Notes: a model not told the origin generated them from the letters alone. Shown: positions 30,761-40,458, numbered from the stretch's first letter. The stretch: 64,000 nt of DNA from Proteus alimentorum (GCF_002607735.1 NZ_NBVR01000031.1:62001-126000), one strand, 5' to 3'. Translations and numbers: made by a program.

Positions 30761-30913
30761 ATAATCTTGCTTAAAAATTAGGAGATTAATTTAGTTGTGT
30801 AAAAATAAATGCTAGTGGTGTCAACCTTTGCTGACAAGACTCTTTATTTCCTTGATATTTATGTATAATATCTAGAATAGGCTCAGGGTCATTCAGTATT
30901 AAGAAGGTTTATA

Positions 30914-32479
30914 ATGCGTTTAGAGATCACTTGTGAAGATCGCATCGGGTTAACCCGTGAATTATTAGATCTATTAGTATTAAAAAATATTGATTTACGT
31001 GGGATTGAAATATTTCCAATTGGCCTTATTTACCTGAATTTTTCACAGATTGATTTTGATATTTTTCAACCGCTAATGGCGGAAATACGGCGAATAAACG
31101 GTGTTATTGATGTCCGTACTGTTACATTTATGCCATCAGAACAAGAACATCGAGCCATGTGGACACTGTTAGAATCTGTGCCAGTTCCTGTGTTTTCCAT
31201 TAATATTAAAGGCCAAATACAATTACAAAATCCAGCAACTCGTCAATTGTTTGAATTGGATGCTAACGATAATAGTGAGAAATCATTCAATCAACTGATC
31301 CCTAATTTTAATATTCATCGTTGGTTAGAACAAAAAGATCCTTCTGCTGAAATTATTCCAATTAATTTAAAAAAACAAAAATTTGATATGGAAATAGTAC
31401 CAATAAAACTCGCAGATGATAATCAATCTAATCATTGTGTTGGTGCTCTTATTTTATTGAAATATTATGGTGTTGTTCATGATCACTCAAAATTAATTGT
31501 CAGTGATAATCATGAGTTTGAGAAAATTATTGCTGTTAGTTCTCAAATGAAACAACTCGTTGAACGTGCAAAAAAAATGGCAAAAATGGATGCGCCATTG
31601 TTACTGGTGGGTGATACTGGTACTGGAAAAGATTTATTTGCTAAAGCCTGTCATTTCCTTAGTTCTCGTGCTAGAAACCCTTTTTTGGGGCTCAATTGTG
31701 CATCAATGCCTGATGATGTCGTTGAAAGTGAATTATTTGGCTATGCGGCAGGGGCTTACCCTAATGCAGTCGAAGGAAAAAAAGGATTTTTTGAGCAGGC
31801 CGATAGAGGAACTGTTTTACTAGATGAAATCGGTGAAATGTCGCCTCAAATGCAAATTAAGCTTTTACGTTTTTTAAATGACGGGACATTTCGTCGCGTA
31901 GGTGAAGAGCATGAAGTTAATGTTAATGTTCGCATTATTTGTGCGACTCAAAAAAACTTGTGGGAATTGGTGCAAAAAGGACTCTTTAGAGAAGATCTTT
32001 ATTATCGTTTGAATGTATTAACATTAACTCTACCGCCGTTGCGAGAAAGAAAATCTGATATTATGCCATTAGCGATGCATTTTATTAACCAATATTGTAT
32101 TGAGCAGCAAGCCACTAAACCCGCCATATCACCTGAATTATCTGTTTATTTAACTCAGTATGGCTGGCCTGGTAACGTTCGCCAATTAAGAAATACAGTT
32201 TATCAAGCAATGGCGCAATTAGTAGGGAATACACTACGAATTCAAGATATTACTTTACCTGAACATACTGATGAAACGTTATTTGATGAGGGCTTATTAG
32301 AAGGCTCATTAGATGAAATGACAAAACGCTTTGAAGCTTCTATTTTAGCGCGTTTATATCGAGATTATCCAAGTACACGTAAGTTAGCGAAACGTCTAGG
32401 CATCTCTCATACCGCCATTGCGAATAAGTTAAGAGAATATAATCTTACGAATAAAAAGAGTGATAAAGCAGAGGAGTAG
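30914..32479 (+). CDS. tyrR: Transcriptional regulator TyrR
   Basis: A 521-residue regulator of aromatic amino acid synthesis and transport. Domain order: ACT-like ligand domain (1 to about 75), PAS domain (about 80-190), AAA+ domain with Walker A GDTGTGKD at 233-240, and a C-terminal helix-turn-helix (TRKLAKRLGISHTAIANKLREY). As in E. coli TyrR, the sigma-54 loop GAFTGA is degenerate (GAYPNA), in line with action on sigma-70 promoters. Start ATG 30914 with AAGAAGG upstream. Convergent with tpx. Confidence 0.97.
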   Translation: MRLEITCEDRIGLTRELLDLLVLKNIDLRGIEIFPIGLIYLNFSQIDFDIFQPLMAEIRRINGVIDVRTVTFMPSEQEHRAMWTLLESVPVPVFSINIKGQIQLQNPATRQLFELDANDNSEKSFNQLIPNFNIHRWLEQKDPSAEIIPINLKKQKFDMEIVPIKLADDNQSNHCVGALILLKYYGVVHDHSKLIVSDNHEFEKIIAVSSQMKQLVERAKKMAKMDAPLLLVGDTGTGKDLFAKACHFLSSRARNPFLGLNCASMPDDVVESELFGYAAGAYPNAVEGKKGFFEQADRGTVLLDEIGEMSPQMQIKLLRFLNDGTFRRVGEEHEVNVNVRIICATQKNLWELVQKGLFREDLYYRLNVLTLTLPPLRERKSDIMPLAMHFINQYCIEQQATKPAISPELSVYLTQYGWPGNVRQLRNTVYQAMAQLVGNTLRIQDITLPEHTDETLFDEGLLEGSLDEMTKRFEASILARLYRDYPSTRKLAKRLGISHTAIANKLREYNLTNKKSDKAEE

Positions 32480-32502
32480 TCCTTGATTGAATTTCACGTA
32501 TA

Positions 32503-32536
32503 AAAAACAAACGGGCATGATGCCCGTTTGTTTTTA
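32503..32536. terminator. Bidirectional terminator between tyrR and tpx
   Basis: A 15-base perfect stem (AAAAACAAACGGGCA with TGCCCGTTTGTTTTT, loop TGA) between convergent genes, one of the strongest terminators in the window. Confidence 0.93.
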
Positions 32537-32554
32537 GCATATTAATGCTATTGA

Positions 32555-33058
32555 TTATTTCAGTGCATTTAAAGCGCTGTCATAATCTGGTTCTGTCGTG
32601 ATTTCATTAACTAATTGTGTATAGATAACAGTATCTGTTTCATCTAATACAATAACCGCACGGCTAGTTAAACCAGCCAATGGGCCTGATGCAATGAGAA
32701 CACCATAGTTTTCTTTAAATTCAGCACCACGCATTGTTGATAATGTAACAACGTTATCTAAACCTTCAGCACCACAAAAACGCGCTTGAGCAAAAGGTAA
32801 ATCAGCCGAAATACATAAAACAACTGTGTTGTCTAATTCATTGGCCACTTTGTTAAACTGGCGCACACTTGCCGCACAAACACCAGTATCTACACTTGGA
32901 AAGATATTAAGAACTTTGCGTTTGCCTGCAAACTGAGCTAAAGAAACATCATTAAGATCTTTACTTACTAAAGAAAATTCAGATGCTTTTTGACCAACTT
33001 CTGGAAATTTGCCCATTAGGTCTACAGAATTTCCTTGTAAAGTCACTTGATGTGTCAT
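32555..33058 (-). CDS. tpx: Thiol peroxidase
   Basis: A 167-residue atypical 2-Cys peroxiredoxin reducing alkyl hydroperoxides and hydrogen peroxide with thioredoxin as donor. The peroxidatic Cys61 (DTGVCAAS) and resolving Cys95 (ARFCGAEG) are at the E. coli positions. E. coli places it in the periplasm by early assays, but no signal peptide is seen here. Ribosome site AAGGAGAAT directly before ATG 33058. The order tyrR-tpx-mppA follows E. coli. Confidence 0.97.
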   Translation of the reverse strand: MTHQVTLQGNSVDLMGKFPEVGQKASEFSLVSKDLNDVSLAQFAGKRKVLNIFPSVDTGVCAASVRQFNKVANELDNTVVLCISADLPFAQARFCGAEGLDNVVTLSTMRGAEFKENYGVLIASGPLAGLTSRAVIVLDETDTVIYTQLVNEITTEPDYDSALNALK

Positions 33059-33272
33059 TTTATTCTCCTTTATTAGTTTTTAAACTAACCATTATGACTA
33101 AATAATTAATAAAATTATTAGTGTGTAATTATTACTAAAAATTTCACTGTAATTTTATTTATAGTGAAAAACGAAAATTTATAAAAATTTCATCATCTAT
33201 TATTGTGCCTTTTTATGAGGCTCTTATAATTATCTTGTTTAATTTTTATATAGATTACAGGACGAAGTGGAC

Positions 33273-34892
33273 ATGCGCAAAGTTTTTGTTATTTTATGTG
33301 CGTTTTTTGTTAATGAAATGTTTGTCGTGAATGCTTGCGCTGCAACTGTTCCTACAGGCGCTATTTTAGCTCTCAAACAAGAAGTGGTTCGACATTTAAA
33401 AGATGAGCCAGCCTCTCTCGATCCTATTAATGCGGTGGGATTAACAGAAGCACAAGTGCAGCGTGATTTATTTGAAGGATTGACGATAGAAGATGAGCAC
33501 GGACGGCCTATTCCGGGTGTCGCGCAGAGTTGGCGTACAGAAGATAATCGCGTATGGATCTTTACACTTCGTGATAATGCCAAGTGGTCTAATGGTGAAA
33601 AAGTCACAGCGACCGATTTTGTTTATAGCTGGCAAAGATTAGTTGATCCTAAAAACCTTTCGCCTTTTGCGTGGTATGCGTCACTTGCATCTATTGAAAA
33701 CGCACAAAAAATTATTGATGGAAAATTAGCTCCCTCCGAATTAGGTGTTACCGCACTTGACGAAAAAACACTAAAAGTAACCTTGGAACGCCCAGTTTCT
33801 TATTTCCCTAGCCTGACGACTAACTTTTCGTTATATCCTGTCCCTCGCCATAGTATTGAAAAATATGGCGCCGAATGGATTAAGGTGGGAAATTTAGTTG
33901 GTAATGGTGCTTTTGTATTAAAAGACAGAGTGGTTAATGAAAAAATTGTATTAACACCAAATCCTTATTATTGGGATCATGAAAATACAGTATTAACGAA
34001 AGTAACGTTTGTTCCTATTAATCATGAATCACACGCGACAAAACGTTATTTAGCAGGTGATATTGATATAACTGAGTCATTCCCCAAAAACTTATATCAT
34101 AAACTAATGAAAGATATTCCTAATGAGGTTTATATTCCTGATCAATTAGGGACTTATTATTATGCTTTTAATACTCAATCAGGGCCAACAAAAGATATTC
34201 GTGTACGTAAAGCGTTAGCGATGGCAATAGATAGAAAAATTATTACTGAAAAAGTTTTAGGCACAGGTGAAAAAGTCGCAAATCATTTTACACCTGATGT
34301 TACGGCTAACTTTACACCAGAACCCACAATTTATGATGAATACAATCAAGATGAATTAGATAGTCAAGCAAAGATCTTGTTAGCGGCTGCGGGTTATGGC
34401 CCTCATAATCCATTAACACTCTCATTGCTATACAATAATTCAGAGAATCATCAGAAAATTGCTATTGCAGTTGCTTCTATGTGGAAGAAAAAGTTAGGCG
34501 TGAAAGTCGAATTACGCAATCAGGAATGGAAAACATATATTGATAGCCGAAATTCGGGGGATTTTGATGTTATAAGAGCATCATGGGTTGGTGATTATAA
34601 CGAGCCTTCTACTTTTTTAAGCTTATTAGGTTCTAAACATGCCGGTAATATTTCGAAATATCAAAATAAACAATATGATGAAGTGTTAGCATTGTCTAGT
34701 ATGGCTATTGATACAAATGAAAGAAATGGTCTGTATAACCGCGCCGAGCAAATAATTGCTGAAGATGCGCCAATCGCGCCTATTTATCAATACACAAATG
34801 GGCGCTTGATTAAGCCGTGGTTAAAAGGTTATCCCATTGAGAATCCAGAAGATGTTGCTTATAGTCATACACTTTATATTCTGAAGCATTAA
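33273..34892 (+). CDS. mppA: Periplasmic murein tripeptide-binding protein MppA
   Basis: A 539-residue family 5 solute-binding protein with a signal peptide (about 1-24, ending NACAA). It captures L-Ala-gamma-D-Glu-meso-diaminopimelate released from murein and hands it to the Opp permease. Very close to E. coli MppA, for example DITESFPKN, QLGTYYYAFNTQ and NGRLIKPWLKGYPI. The frame also allows GTG at 33267. AGGA at 33259 is closer to that codon and GAAG suits the ATG, so the start could be two codons earlier. Confidence 0.93.
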   Translation: MRKVFVILCAFFVNEMFVVNACAATVPTGAILALKQEVVRHLKDEPASLDPINAVGLTEAQVQRDLFEGLTIEDEHGRPIPGVAQSWRTEDNRVWIFTLRDNAKWSNGEKVTATDFVYSWQRLVDPKNLSPFAWYASLASIENAQKIIDGKLAPSELGVTALDEKTLKVTLERPVSYFPSLTTNFSLYPVPRHSIEKYGAEWIKVGNLVGNGAFVLKDRVVNEKIVLTPNPYYWDHENTVLTKVTFVPINHESHATKRYLAGDIDITESFPKNLYHKLMKDIPNEVYIPDQLGTYYYAFNTQSGPTKDIRVRKALAMAIDRKIITEKVLGTGEKVANHFTPDVTANFTPEPTIYDEYNQDELDSQAKILLAAAGYGPHNPLTLSLLYNNSENHQKIAIAVASMWKKKLGVKVELRNQEWKTYIDSRNSGDFDVIRASWVGDYNEPSTFLSLLGSKHAGNISKYQNKQYDEVLALSSMAIDTNERNGLYNRAEQIIAEDAPIAPIYQYTNGRLIKPWLKGYPIENPEDVAYSHTLYILKH

Positions 34893-34972
34893 TATAAAAG
34901 CTAGATGAGAGGCTTAAATTTAAGCCAATATAAAAATCTTAATTTAGCGATAAAATCATTAAGCATAAATCG

Positions 34973-35008
34973 CACCTCAAAGTTAAAGTCTACTTTGGGG
35001 TGTTTTTT
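34973..35008 (+). terminator. Terminator after mppA
   Basis: CACCTCAAAGT pairs with ACTTTGGGGTG (with G-T pairs), followed by seven T, about 80 bases after the mppA stop. Confidence 0.8.
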
Positions 35009-35103
35009 TATTCTATTAGCAGGAATAAAAGTGAAAATTTCGGGATTTATAAGTTGATATATATCTTACTAAGAAAGTGTAAGAAAATAAAAAAGAGTAT
35101 AAA

Positions 35104-35131
35104 TAAAAAAGAACCCCTTTAAAAAAAGGGG
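35104..35131 (-). terminator. Orphan minus-strand terminator-like hairpin 1
   Basis: On the minus strand CCCCTTT, short loop, AAAGGGG, then TTCTTTTTT. No gene ends immediately upstream on that strand. Confidence 0.55.
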
Positions 35132-35248
35132 CGTAGCAAAATAAAGCAGGGTGACTTATTGTCTAAATATAAATTATATTTTTAATGCCTTTTTTGCACG
35201 CTTTTTATTGTATCTAACTGTTACATTGATTAATAAAATATTTATAAC

Positions 35249-35280
35249 AAAAAAAATCCCTCTGTTATAAAAACAGAAGG
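35249..35280 (-). terminator. Orphan minus-strand terminator-like hairpin 2
   Basis: On the minus strand CCTTCTGTT, loop, AACAGAGGG, then nine bases of T-rich tract. It would end a transcript about 240 bases past the stop of the Ail-like gene, or a short RNA starting in between. Confidence 0.6.
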
Positions 35281-35518
35281 AGACTCAAAAGGAATAAACA
35301 TTGCAGGTGATATGTTAATACATTTTTATACTATTGTTTTGACCAATTGTGCAATGTACTTGATGTTAAATATTTTATTTATAGATATAAATACTTATTT
35401 ATAATAAAGTCTAATGTAAATATTAGAGTGTTTAGAAAACTCACAAGCAGAGTTATCTATTTATTTTTCTTTATTATTAAATTAAATTACTAATTATCAA
35501 AAATGATTAGAAAATCGT

Positions 35519-36079
35519 TTAAAAGCGGTATCCAAGAGATAATTGCAAAGCACTTAATTCAAGATGACGCTTATTTGCCGTGGTATCAGAGTAAAGATAG
35601 CCCAAGTTAAATGATATATTCTTAATAGGATTATAATCGATGCCAATTTGACCAATTACACTTGTTGTATTAACAATGTGGGAATCTGTTGTATTTATTT
35701 CAGGGTGATATTTATCTTCCTGATGTTTTAATTTATTAGGACCCATTTGAGCATAAACAGAAATTTCAGGTGTTATTCTATAAGTTGGGCCGATTAATAG
35801 ACTTGTGGTTTTAGTCCGGTATTTTATTGTTGAAGGTGTGATAAATCGAGGATCAATAAAATGTTCTTTATGATTGGCGTTCAAACGTAGTAGAGAAATT
35901 AATATTCCCCAAGCATTTTCTGTTTCAAAACGATAACTGATGATTTCTCCTTTTGCTATATCACCTTTTATTTTGCCATGAATATAGCCACCAGAGAGAG
36001 TATATGTCTTATCATAAGCGTGTAATGCTGAAGAATAAGATAAAGCTAAGCTAATTAAAACAAGAACTGATTTTTTCAT
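35519..36079 (-). CDS. Ail/Lom-family outer membrane protein
   Basis: A 186-residue protein with a signal peptide (about 1-21, SSALHA). The rest alternates beta strands and ends in the C-terminal signature LSLGYRF, with the aromatic final residue needed for BAM insertion. Strand patterns such as LLIGPTYRITPEISVYAQMG and NLGYLYSD match the Ail/OmpX/Lom eight-stranded barrel family, whose members mediate adhesion and serum resistance. Shorter loops and lower similarity set it apart from the tandem pair at 42581 and 43456. Specific role unknown. Confidence 0.75.
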   Translation of the reverse strand: MKKSVLVLISLALSYSSALHAYDKTYTLSGGYIHGKIKGDIAKGEIISYRFETENAWGILISLLRLNANHKEHFIDPRFITPSTIKYRTKTTSLLIGPTYRITPEISVYAQMGPNKLKHQEDKYHPEINTTDSHIVNTTSVIGQIGIDYNPIKNISFNLGYLYSDTTANKRHLELSALQLSLGYRF

Positions 36080-36379
36080 TGTAGCGTTTCTATGTTGATG
36101 TGTAGAACACTATTTTTAGTAAAATAAATGTTGATTTCAATATTAATTTATTGAAATCACTCTTAAAAAAAGTTTTAATGCTTATTTTTAAACTCAACAA
36201 GAAATCAAATTAGTATAAATAGCTAATTAATAATTAACATGAAATTTGTTAATTATTTTAATGCTAGTGTAATGATGAGACATTACTTAAATAGAAGAGA
36301 GTGGAAATTGAGCGCAATGGGTAGAAATACTCACAATAAGCTTGAATGCCTATTGTGAGCTAAATTGGAGTGTGATGTT
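36080..36379. other. Gap between the Ail-like gene and the DUF4377 lipoprotein
   Basis: 300 AT-rich bases. A perfect 9-base inverted repeat (CTCACAATA at 36330-36338 with TATTGTGAG at 36351-36359) lies about 20 bases after the lipoprotein stop. It lacks a T tract, so it is at best a weak terminator or stabilising hairpin. Confidence 0.45.
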
Positions 36380-36721
36380 CTATTTTTTATCTACAATTTC
36401 AATCAGTGTATATTTCACACTTGATGCATCTGCTGGAGGGTTAGGAATATCGGTAACATTAACTTTTAATGTATATTCAGTACCTGCTTTATATTCAAAA
36501 CCATCAATATTTTGATAAAACAGAGACCATTCACCAGAAGGTAACTCTTTTACCTTCATACACTTCATTGGCGCGACGCCAACACAATCATACAGTTGTG
36601 AATCCACAAGAAGCGTTTTTGTTGTCCCCGTAGATGGTGCTGTATTTGCATTCTCAGTTGAAGTTGCGTCATTGCATCCAGCTAAAAGCAAAAATAAAGG
36701 AATAGCGATAAATTTTTTCAT
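36380..36721 (-). CDS. DUF4377-type lipoprotein
   Basis: A 113-residue lipoprotein. Start at ATG 36721 (MKKFIAIPLFLLLAGC, lipobox LAGC with Cys16), in preference to the 20-codon upstream extension, which would bury the signal peptide. After a Ser/Thr/Asn-rich linker comes a domain with VDSQLYDCVGVAPMKCMKV and GEWSLFYQNIDGFEYKAGTEYTLKV, the pattern of DUF4377 (near the heat-shock protein HslJ family). Two Cys in the domain could form a disulfide. The ribosome site is weak. Function unknown. Confidence 0.75.
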   Translation of the reverse strand: MKKFIAIPLFLLLAGCNDATSTENANTAPSTGTTKTLLVDSQLYDCVGVAPMKCMKVKELPSGEWSLFYQNIDGFEYKAGTEYTLKVNVTDIPNPPADASSVKYTLIEIVDKK

Positions 36722-37099
36722 ATTGATGACCGTATTTTTAGGGTGCAATAAATGTATTAAAGAATATTTAGTATATACCAAACAGATAGTTATTATAAAT
36801 TACAGCAGGTGATTTTTTTCCTACAAATAAAAGAAGTTACCTGTTGTTTTTTTAAGCATTAATATTCTAACGTAACTATCGGTATTCAATTTAGTGTAAT
36901 AATCCTAAAGTAATAAAGATAAATAGAAGTTTTTAGATGAATTAAATAAAAATAGCACTGATATACAGTTAACCAGAAAAAAGTATAGAATAACGGCTCA
37001 AAACATAGTGTTATAAAATGAAGGTAGATTCATCATATTTGATCGTTGAGTATTGAATTCAAGTATTACCTTTAAAGCAAAGGTTATGGAGGAAGCTAA
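36722..37099. other. Divergent region upstream of zntB
   Basis: 378 AT-rich bases between the divergent lipoprotein gene and zntB. Promoters for both must lie here. None stands out, and no ORF or RNA is seen. Confidence 0.4.
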
Positions 37100-38083
37100 G
37101 TGAAAACAATTAATGACTCTATTATACAAGACTCAGATGCTGTTTATACAGCACAGCTTAATGGGCATGGAGGCGCAACAGAAATCACAGCAGAGACTGT
37201 TGCAACAAATGAAAATCCATATTGGGTGCACTTAGATTACCGCAAACCACAAAGTGCTCAATGGATACAAGAAACAGAATTACTTCCACCTATTGCTAAA
37301 GATATATTACTTGCAGAGAATGTTAGACCAAAAGCACAACGCATTGGTGAAGGTATCGTCATCAATTTGCAAACAATTAATAATAATCCTAATGATCGAC
37401 CTGATGAGCTTGTTGCCTTTAGAATTTATATTAACAGCCAAACAATCGTTTCAAGTCGTCACCGCAGAGTCAATTCTGTAGATTCTGTTATTCATACGTT
37501 AGAACTAGGTAATGGGCCTGAAAATAGTGGTGATTGGCTAATTACAATGGCTGATGCAGTGACTGATGAAATCGGTGAATTTGTTGAAACGCTGCATGAC
37601 CAATTAATTGAATTGGAAGATATGATCCTCGATCAACAAATACCGGCAAGAGGTGAACTCGCATTATTAAGAAAACAGCTAATTGTTTTACGTCGTTATA
37701 TGGCGCCTCAGCGAGACGTATTTTCAAGACTCTCTATTGAAAAATTACCGTGGATGAGTGATAGCGATAGAGTGACGATGTTAGAAATCTCAGAAAGACT
37801 TTCTCGACGTTTAGAGGATTTGGACAGTAGTATTTCTCGTACTGCGGTGATTGCAGATGAAATAACATCAATGATGGCCGATGCGATGAATAGACGTACT
37901 TATACTATGTCGCTAATGGCGATGTTATTTTTACCCACAACGTTTCTAACAGGGTTATTTGGTGTTAATTTAGGCGGAATACCCGGAAATGAATTTCCTT
38001 ATGGCTTTACCATTTTTTGTTTATCTCTCTTTGTTTTGATTGTGATTGTTACTTGGTGGTTAAAGCGTAGTAGATGGTTGTAA
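37100..38083 (+). CDS. zntB: Zinc transporter ZntB
   Basis: A 327-residue CorA-superfamily protein, exactly the E. coli ZntB length. A large cytoplasmic N-terminal domain is followed by a long helix and two C-terminal spans. The signature loop is GVN (in LFGVNLGGIPGN), as in ZntB, in place of the GMN of magnesium CorA. E. coli ZntB, first described as exporting zinc, has more recently been shown to import it with protons. The start is GTG at 37100 after GGAGGAAGC. The small RNA FnrS follows, then ttcA, as in the E. coli ydaN(zntB)-fnrS-dbpA-ttcA region. Confidence 0.95.
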   Translation: MKTINDSIIQDSDAVYTAQLNGHGGATEITAETVATNENPYWVHLDYRKPQSAQWIQETELLPPIAKDILLAENVRPKAQRIGEGIVINLQTINNNPNDRPDELVAFRIYINSQTIVSSRHRRVNSVDSVIHTLELGNGPENSGDWLITMADAVTDEIGEFVETLHDQLIELEDMILDQQIPARGELALLRKQLIVLRRYMAPQRDVFSRLSIEKLPWMSDSDRVTMLEISERLSRRLEDLDSSISRTAVIADEITSMMADAMNRRTYTMSLMAMLFLPTTFLTGLFGVNLGGIPGNEFPYGFTIFCLSLFVLIVIVTWWLKRSRWL

Positions 38084-38140
38084 ATTTTCAGCAAATTAAT
38101 CGTAACTAAATGGATTTAAAAAAGAATTCTCTAACCCTGT

Positions 38141-38154
38141 TTGAGATATATCAA
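38141..38154 (+). promoter_or_regulatory. FNR box of fnrS
   Basis: TTGAGATATATCAA differs from the FNR consensus TTGAT-N4-ATCAA at one base. Its centre is about 42 bases before the expected FnrS 5' end, the class II activator position. A -10-like CATTAT lies at 38177-38182. Confidence 0.85.
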
Positions 38155-38189
38155 TTTTTTAAAATAGAACATCTGGCATTATAACTCTC

Positions 38190-38315
38190 GCAGGTGAATA
38201 CAACGTTGAGCGATGAACGTTGTGCTCCATAATTGTAGTTTTTCTCATATTGAGTTCTTAATACAGAATAATTGACCATTATTACACCGATGTTTAATAA
38301 CATCGGTTTTTTTTT
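38190..38315 (+). ncRNA. fnrS: Small regulatory RNA FnrS
   Basis: The 5' end GCAGGTGAATACAACGTTGA and the following hairpin (ACAACGTT...AACGTTGT, then GCTCCATAATTGT) closely match E. coli FnrS, as does the length. It ends in the terminator ACCGATGTT-loop-AACATCGGT plus T run at 38286-38315. FnrS is an Hfq-binding RNA induced by FNR without oxygen, repressing genes for aerobic functions including sodB. The location after zntB is conserved. The E. coli neighbour dbpA is absent here, so fnrS faces ttcA directly. Confidence 0.92.
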
Positions 38316-38390
38316 GCTTAAATTTATTATTGACGGTTATTTAGTCATAAAAATCCTAAGCCCTGAACACAAGGCTTAGGAGATAGTGCA

Positions 38391-39314
38391 TTATTTCACT
38401 TCAACAATATCGAGTTTATTTTGGCTAAAGTCAGGACGTTCATCATCTTCTTCTTGGAACATCACTGGAACGGCTGGAATATCGTCTTTATCAAAAGCTA
38501 AGTCTCCACCATTAATGACTTCATCACCATGCTTGATATTCACAAAATCAAATAATTGAGTATCACATAAGTGTGATGGGACAATATTTTGTGTTGCTCT
38601 AAACATGGTTTCAATACGACCAGGATAACGTTTATCCCAATCTCTTAGCATCTCTTTAATAACTTGACGCTGAAGGTTAGGTTGTGAGCCACAAAGATTA
38701 CATGGAATAATTGGGAATTGTTTAGCTTGTGCGAAACGCTCAATATCTTTCTCACGAGCATAAGCAAGAGGGCGAATAACGATTTGCTTGCCATCGTCAC
38801 TCATTAATTTCGGTGGCATACCTTTAAGTTTGCCGCCATAGAACATATTTAAAAATAATGTTTCTAAAATATCATCACGATGGTGGCCTAAAGCAATTTT
38901 AGTTGCACCCAGTTCTGTCGCTGTGCGATATAAAATACCACGGCGCAAACGTGAGCATAAAGAGCAGGTTGTTTTACCTTCAGGAATAATATCTTTAACG
39001 ATCCCATAGGTATTCTCTTCAACAATTTTATATTCCACACCAAGTTCATTTAAATACTCAGGTAAAATATGTTCAGGGAAACCGGGTTGTTTTTGGTCTA
39101 AATTGACTGCAATAAGTGAAAAATTAATTGGCGCACTTTTTTGCAGATTCATTAAGATAGAGAGTAGCGTGTAGCTATCTTTACCACCAGAAAGGCAGAC
39201 CATGATTTTGTCGCCGTCTTCAATCATATTAAAGTCAGCGATAGCTTGCCCAACATCACGGCGTAAGCGTTTTTGTAGTTTGTTGAAATTATACTGCTCT
39301 TTTGGGATGCTCAT
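38391..39314 (-). CDS. ttcA: tRNA 2-thiocytidine(32) synthetase TtcA
   Basis: A 307-residue PP-loop ATPase making 2-thiocytidine at position 32 of certain tRNAs, using a [4Fe-4S] cluster. The PP-loop SGGKDS is at residues 42-47, with cluster/thiolation cysteines in [12 protein letters not shown] and in [13 protein letters not shown]. It lies convergent with fnrS, whose terminator may also serve it. Start ATG 39314. Confidence 0.96.
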   Translation of the reverse strand: MSIPKEQYNFNKLQKRLRRDVGQAIADFNMIEDGDKIMVCLSGGKDSYTLLSILMNLQKSAPINFSLIAVNLDQKQPGFPEHILPEYLNELGVEYKIVEENTYGIVKDIIPEGKTTCSLCSRLRRGILYRTATELGATKIALGHHRDDILETLFLNMFYGGKLKGMPPKLMSDDGKQIVIRPLAYAREKDIERFAQAKQFPIIPCNLCGSQPNLQRQVIKEMLRDWDKRYPGRIETMFRATQNIVPSHLCDTQLFDFVNIKHGDEVINGGDLAFDKDDIPAVPVMFQEEDDERPDFSQNKLDIVEVK

Positions 39315-39637
39315 TTTTTACGGTTCTATATCGTTGCTGATTATTCTGTAACTTGCTAACCAAGGCTTTGTTCTTCGTTGTTTTGATACCTTAACAACAT
39401 GATAAATCAATAAAATATTCTATAGTCTCAAATAATAAGTTGTGTGAAAAACAAAGTTATTTATGGCAAGAAAATTGATAAGTCGCCAATGATACCAGAT
39501 GGTAGGGTAGTTTCGATATAGATAACTACAGTTAAGCGATTTCAAAGCGGTAAAAAGTTAAAAGTAATAGCCTTATATAAACTGAATAAGGCTATTATAC
39601 TTTTGTATCACGCGGTGATTATTAATAAGCATAGGCC
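39315..39637. other. Gap between ttcA and the polyferredoxin gene
   Basis: 323 bases. An inverted repeat (AATAGCCTTAT at 39566-39576 with ATAAGGCTATT at 39586-39596) lies about 40 bases after the ferredoxin stop and could be its terminator on the minus strand, though its T tract is poor. Nothing else recognised. Confidence 0.45.
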
Positions 39638-40186
39638 TTAATAAGGCATCGTCGGTAGTTCACGTAAAATAGCATTTTTTCTACGTTCAGCGGTCAATTG
39701 TGACAATTCATTATCAGAGACAAAAATTAAGGCATCTTGAGGACAAAATTCAACACAAGCTGGGCCTTGTTCTCTATGATGACATAAATCACATTTAACG
39801 ATATTGATTTGAAATTGCTGACCAAGATCTAAACAAGAAATCGGTGCTAAATGCGCCTTTTTCTCAAGTTCAATGGCACCAAATGGACAAGCTAAAAGAC
39901 ACGCTCTACATCCAATGCAATTTTCAGGATGTGTTTCGACAAAATTTTCACCACGCACTAATGCTTTTGTCTGGCAAGCTTGGGCACAAGGTGCATCTTC
40001 ACATTGATGGCAAACAGAGGCTGTGAATTGATGCATTAATTTAATAATGCGGATCCTAGGATGAAAATTCTTTTTATTGAGAAAATCATTTCCATCTTTT
40101 TCTAATGTATGACCGACGGAACAAACAACTTCACATGTCTTACAGCCAATACATTTTTTAGAGTCAATAACAATTTGGCTATTCAT
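39638..40186 (-). CDS. HydN-like polyferredoxin (four [4Fe-4S])
   Basis: A 182-residue electron-transfer protein with sixteen cysteines in four ferredoxin-type sets: Cys 12/15/18/22, 59/62/67/71, 90/93/96/100 and 132/135/144/148. The layout and motifs (CIGCKTCEVVC, CHQCEDAPCAQAC, CIGCRACLLACPFGA, CDLCHHREQGPAC) are those of HydN/DmsB-like subunits, closest in memory to E. coli HydN of formate metabolism. No signal peptide, so cytoplasmic. It stands alone here, without a hydrogenase or molybdoenzyme partner, so its redox partner is unknown. Likely used without oxygen, though no FNR box was found upstream. Confidence 0.82.
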   Translation of the reverse strand: MNSQIVIDSKKCIGCKTCEVVCSVGHTLEKDGNDFLNKKNFHPRIRIIKLMHQFTASVCHQCEDAPCAQACQTKALVRGENFVETHPENCIGCRACLLACPFGAIELEKKAHLAPISCLDLGQQFQINIVKCDLCHHREQGPACVEFCPQDALIFVSDNELSQLTAERRKNAILRELPTMPY

Positions 40187-40458
40187 CTCAATACCTATTT
40201 ACAGGGCTATGTATTTTATCATATATCGATGAATAACTTATTTTAGTAATATTAATCAAGTTTATATCAAATAAATAAGGTTAAATAACAACACTAAAAT
40301 AAAAAAACAGTTTTTTAAACCAAATAAAAATGAGAATGAATACTATTTAATAAAATAATAGGAATGAATTCTTATAAAAACACGTAAATAATCGTAGATA
40401 AAAAAACGATAACCTTATTTCGATTGCCGTTTCTTTAATGGATATCTGTTATTAAAAA

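Larger units (their letters stand above)
35009..35518. other. Gap holding two orphan minus-strand hairpins
   Basis: A stretch of about 510 bases with no ORF worth calling. Besides the mppA terminator to its left, it has two terminator-like hairpins directed to the minus strand (listed separately), neither obviously attached to a gene. The nearer one lies some 240 bases beyond the stop of the minus-strand Ail-like gene. Confidence 0.5.

Noticed and set aside
31740-31780. Suspected defect of the sigma-54 loop in TyrR (GAYPNA instead of GAFTGA)
   Set aside because: E. coli TyrR has the same degenerate loop, so this is normal for the family.
40187-40458. TTGATATAAACTTGAT near the polyferredoxin start as an FNR box
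   Set aside because: It is a direct repeat rather than the inverted TTGAT-N4-ATCAA arrangement, so it is not a credible FNR site.
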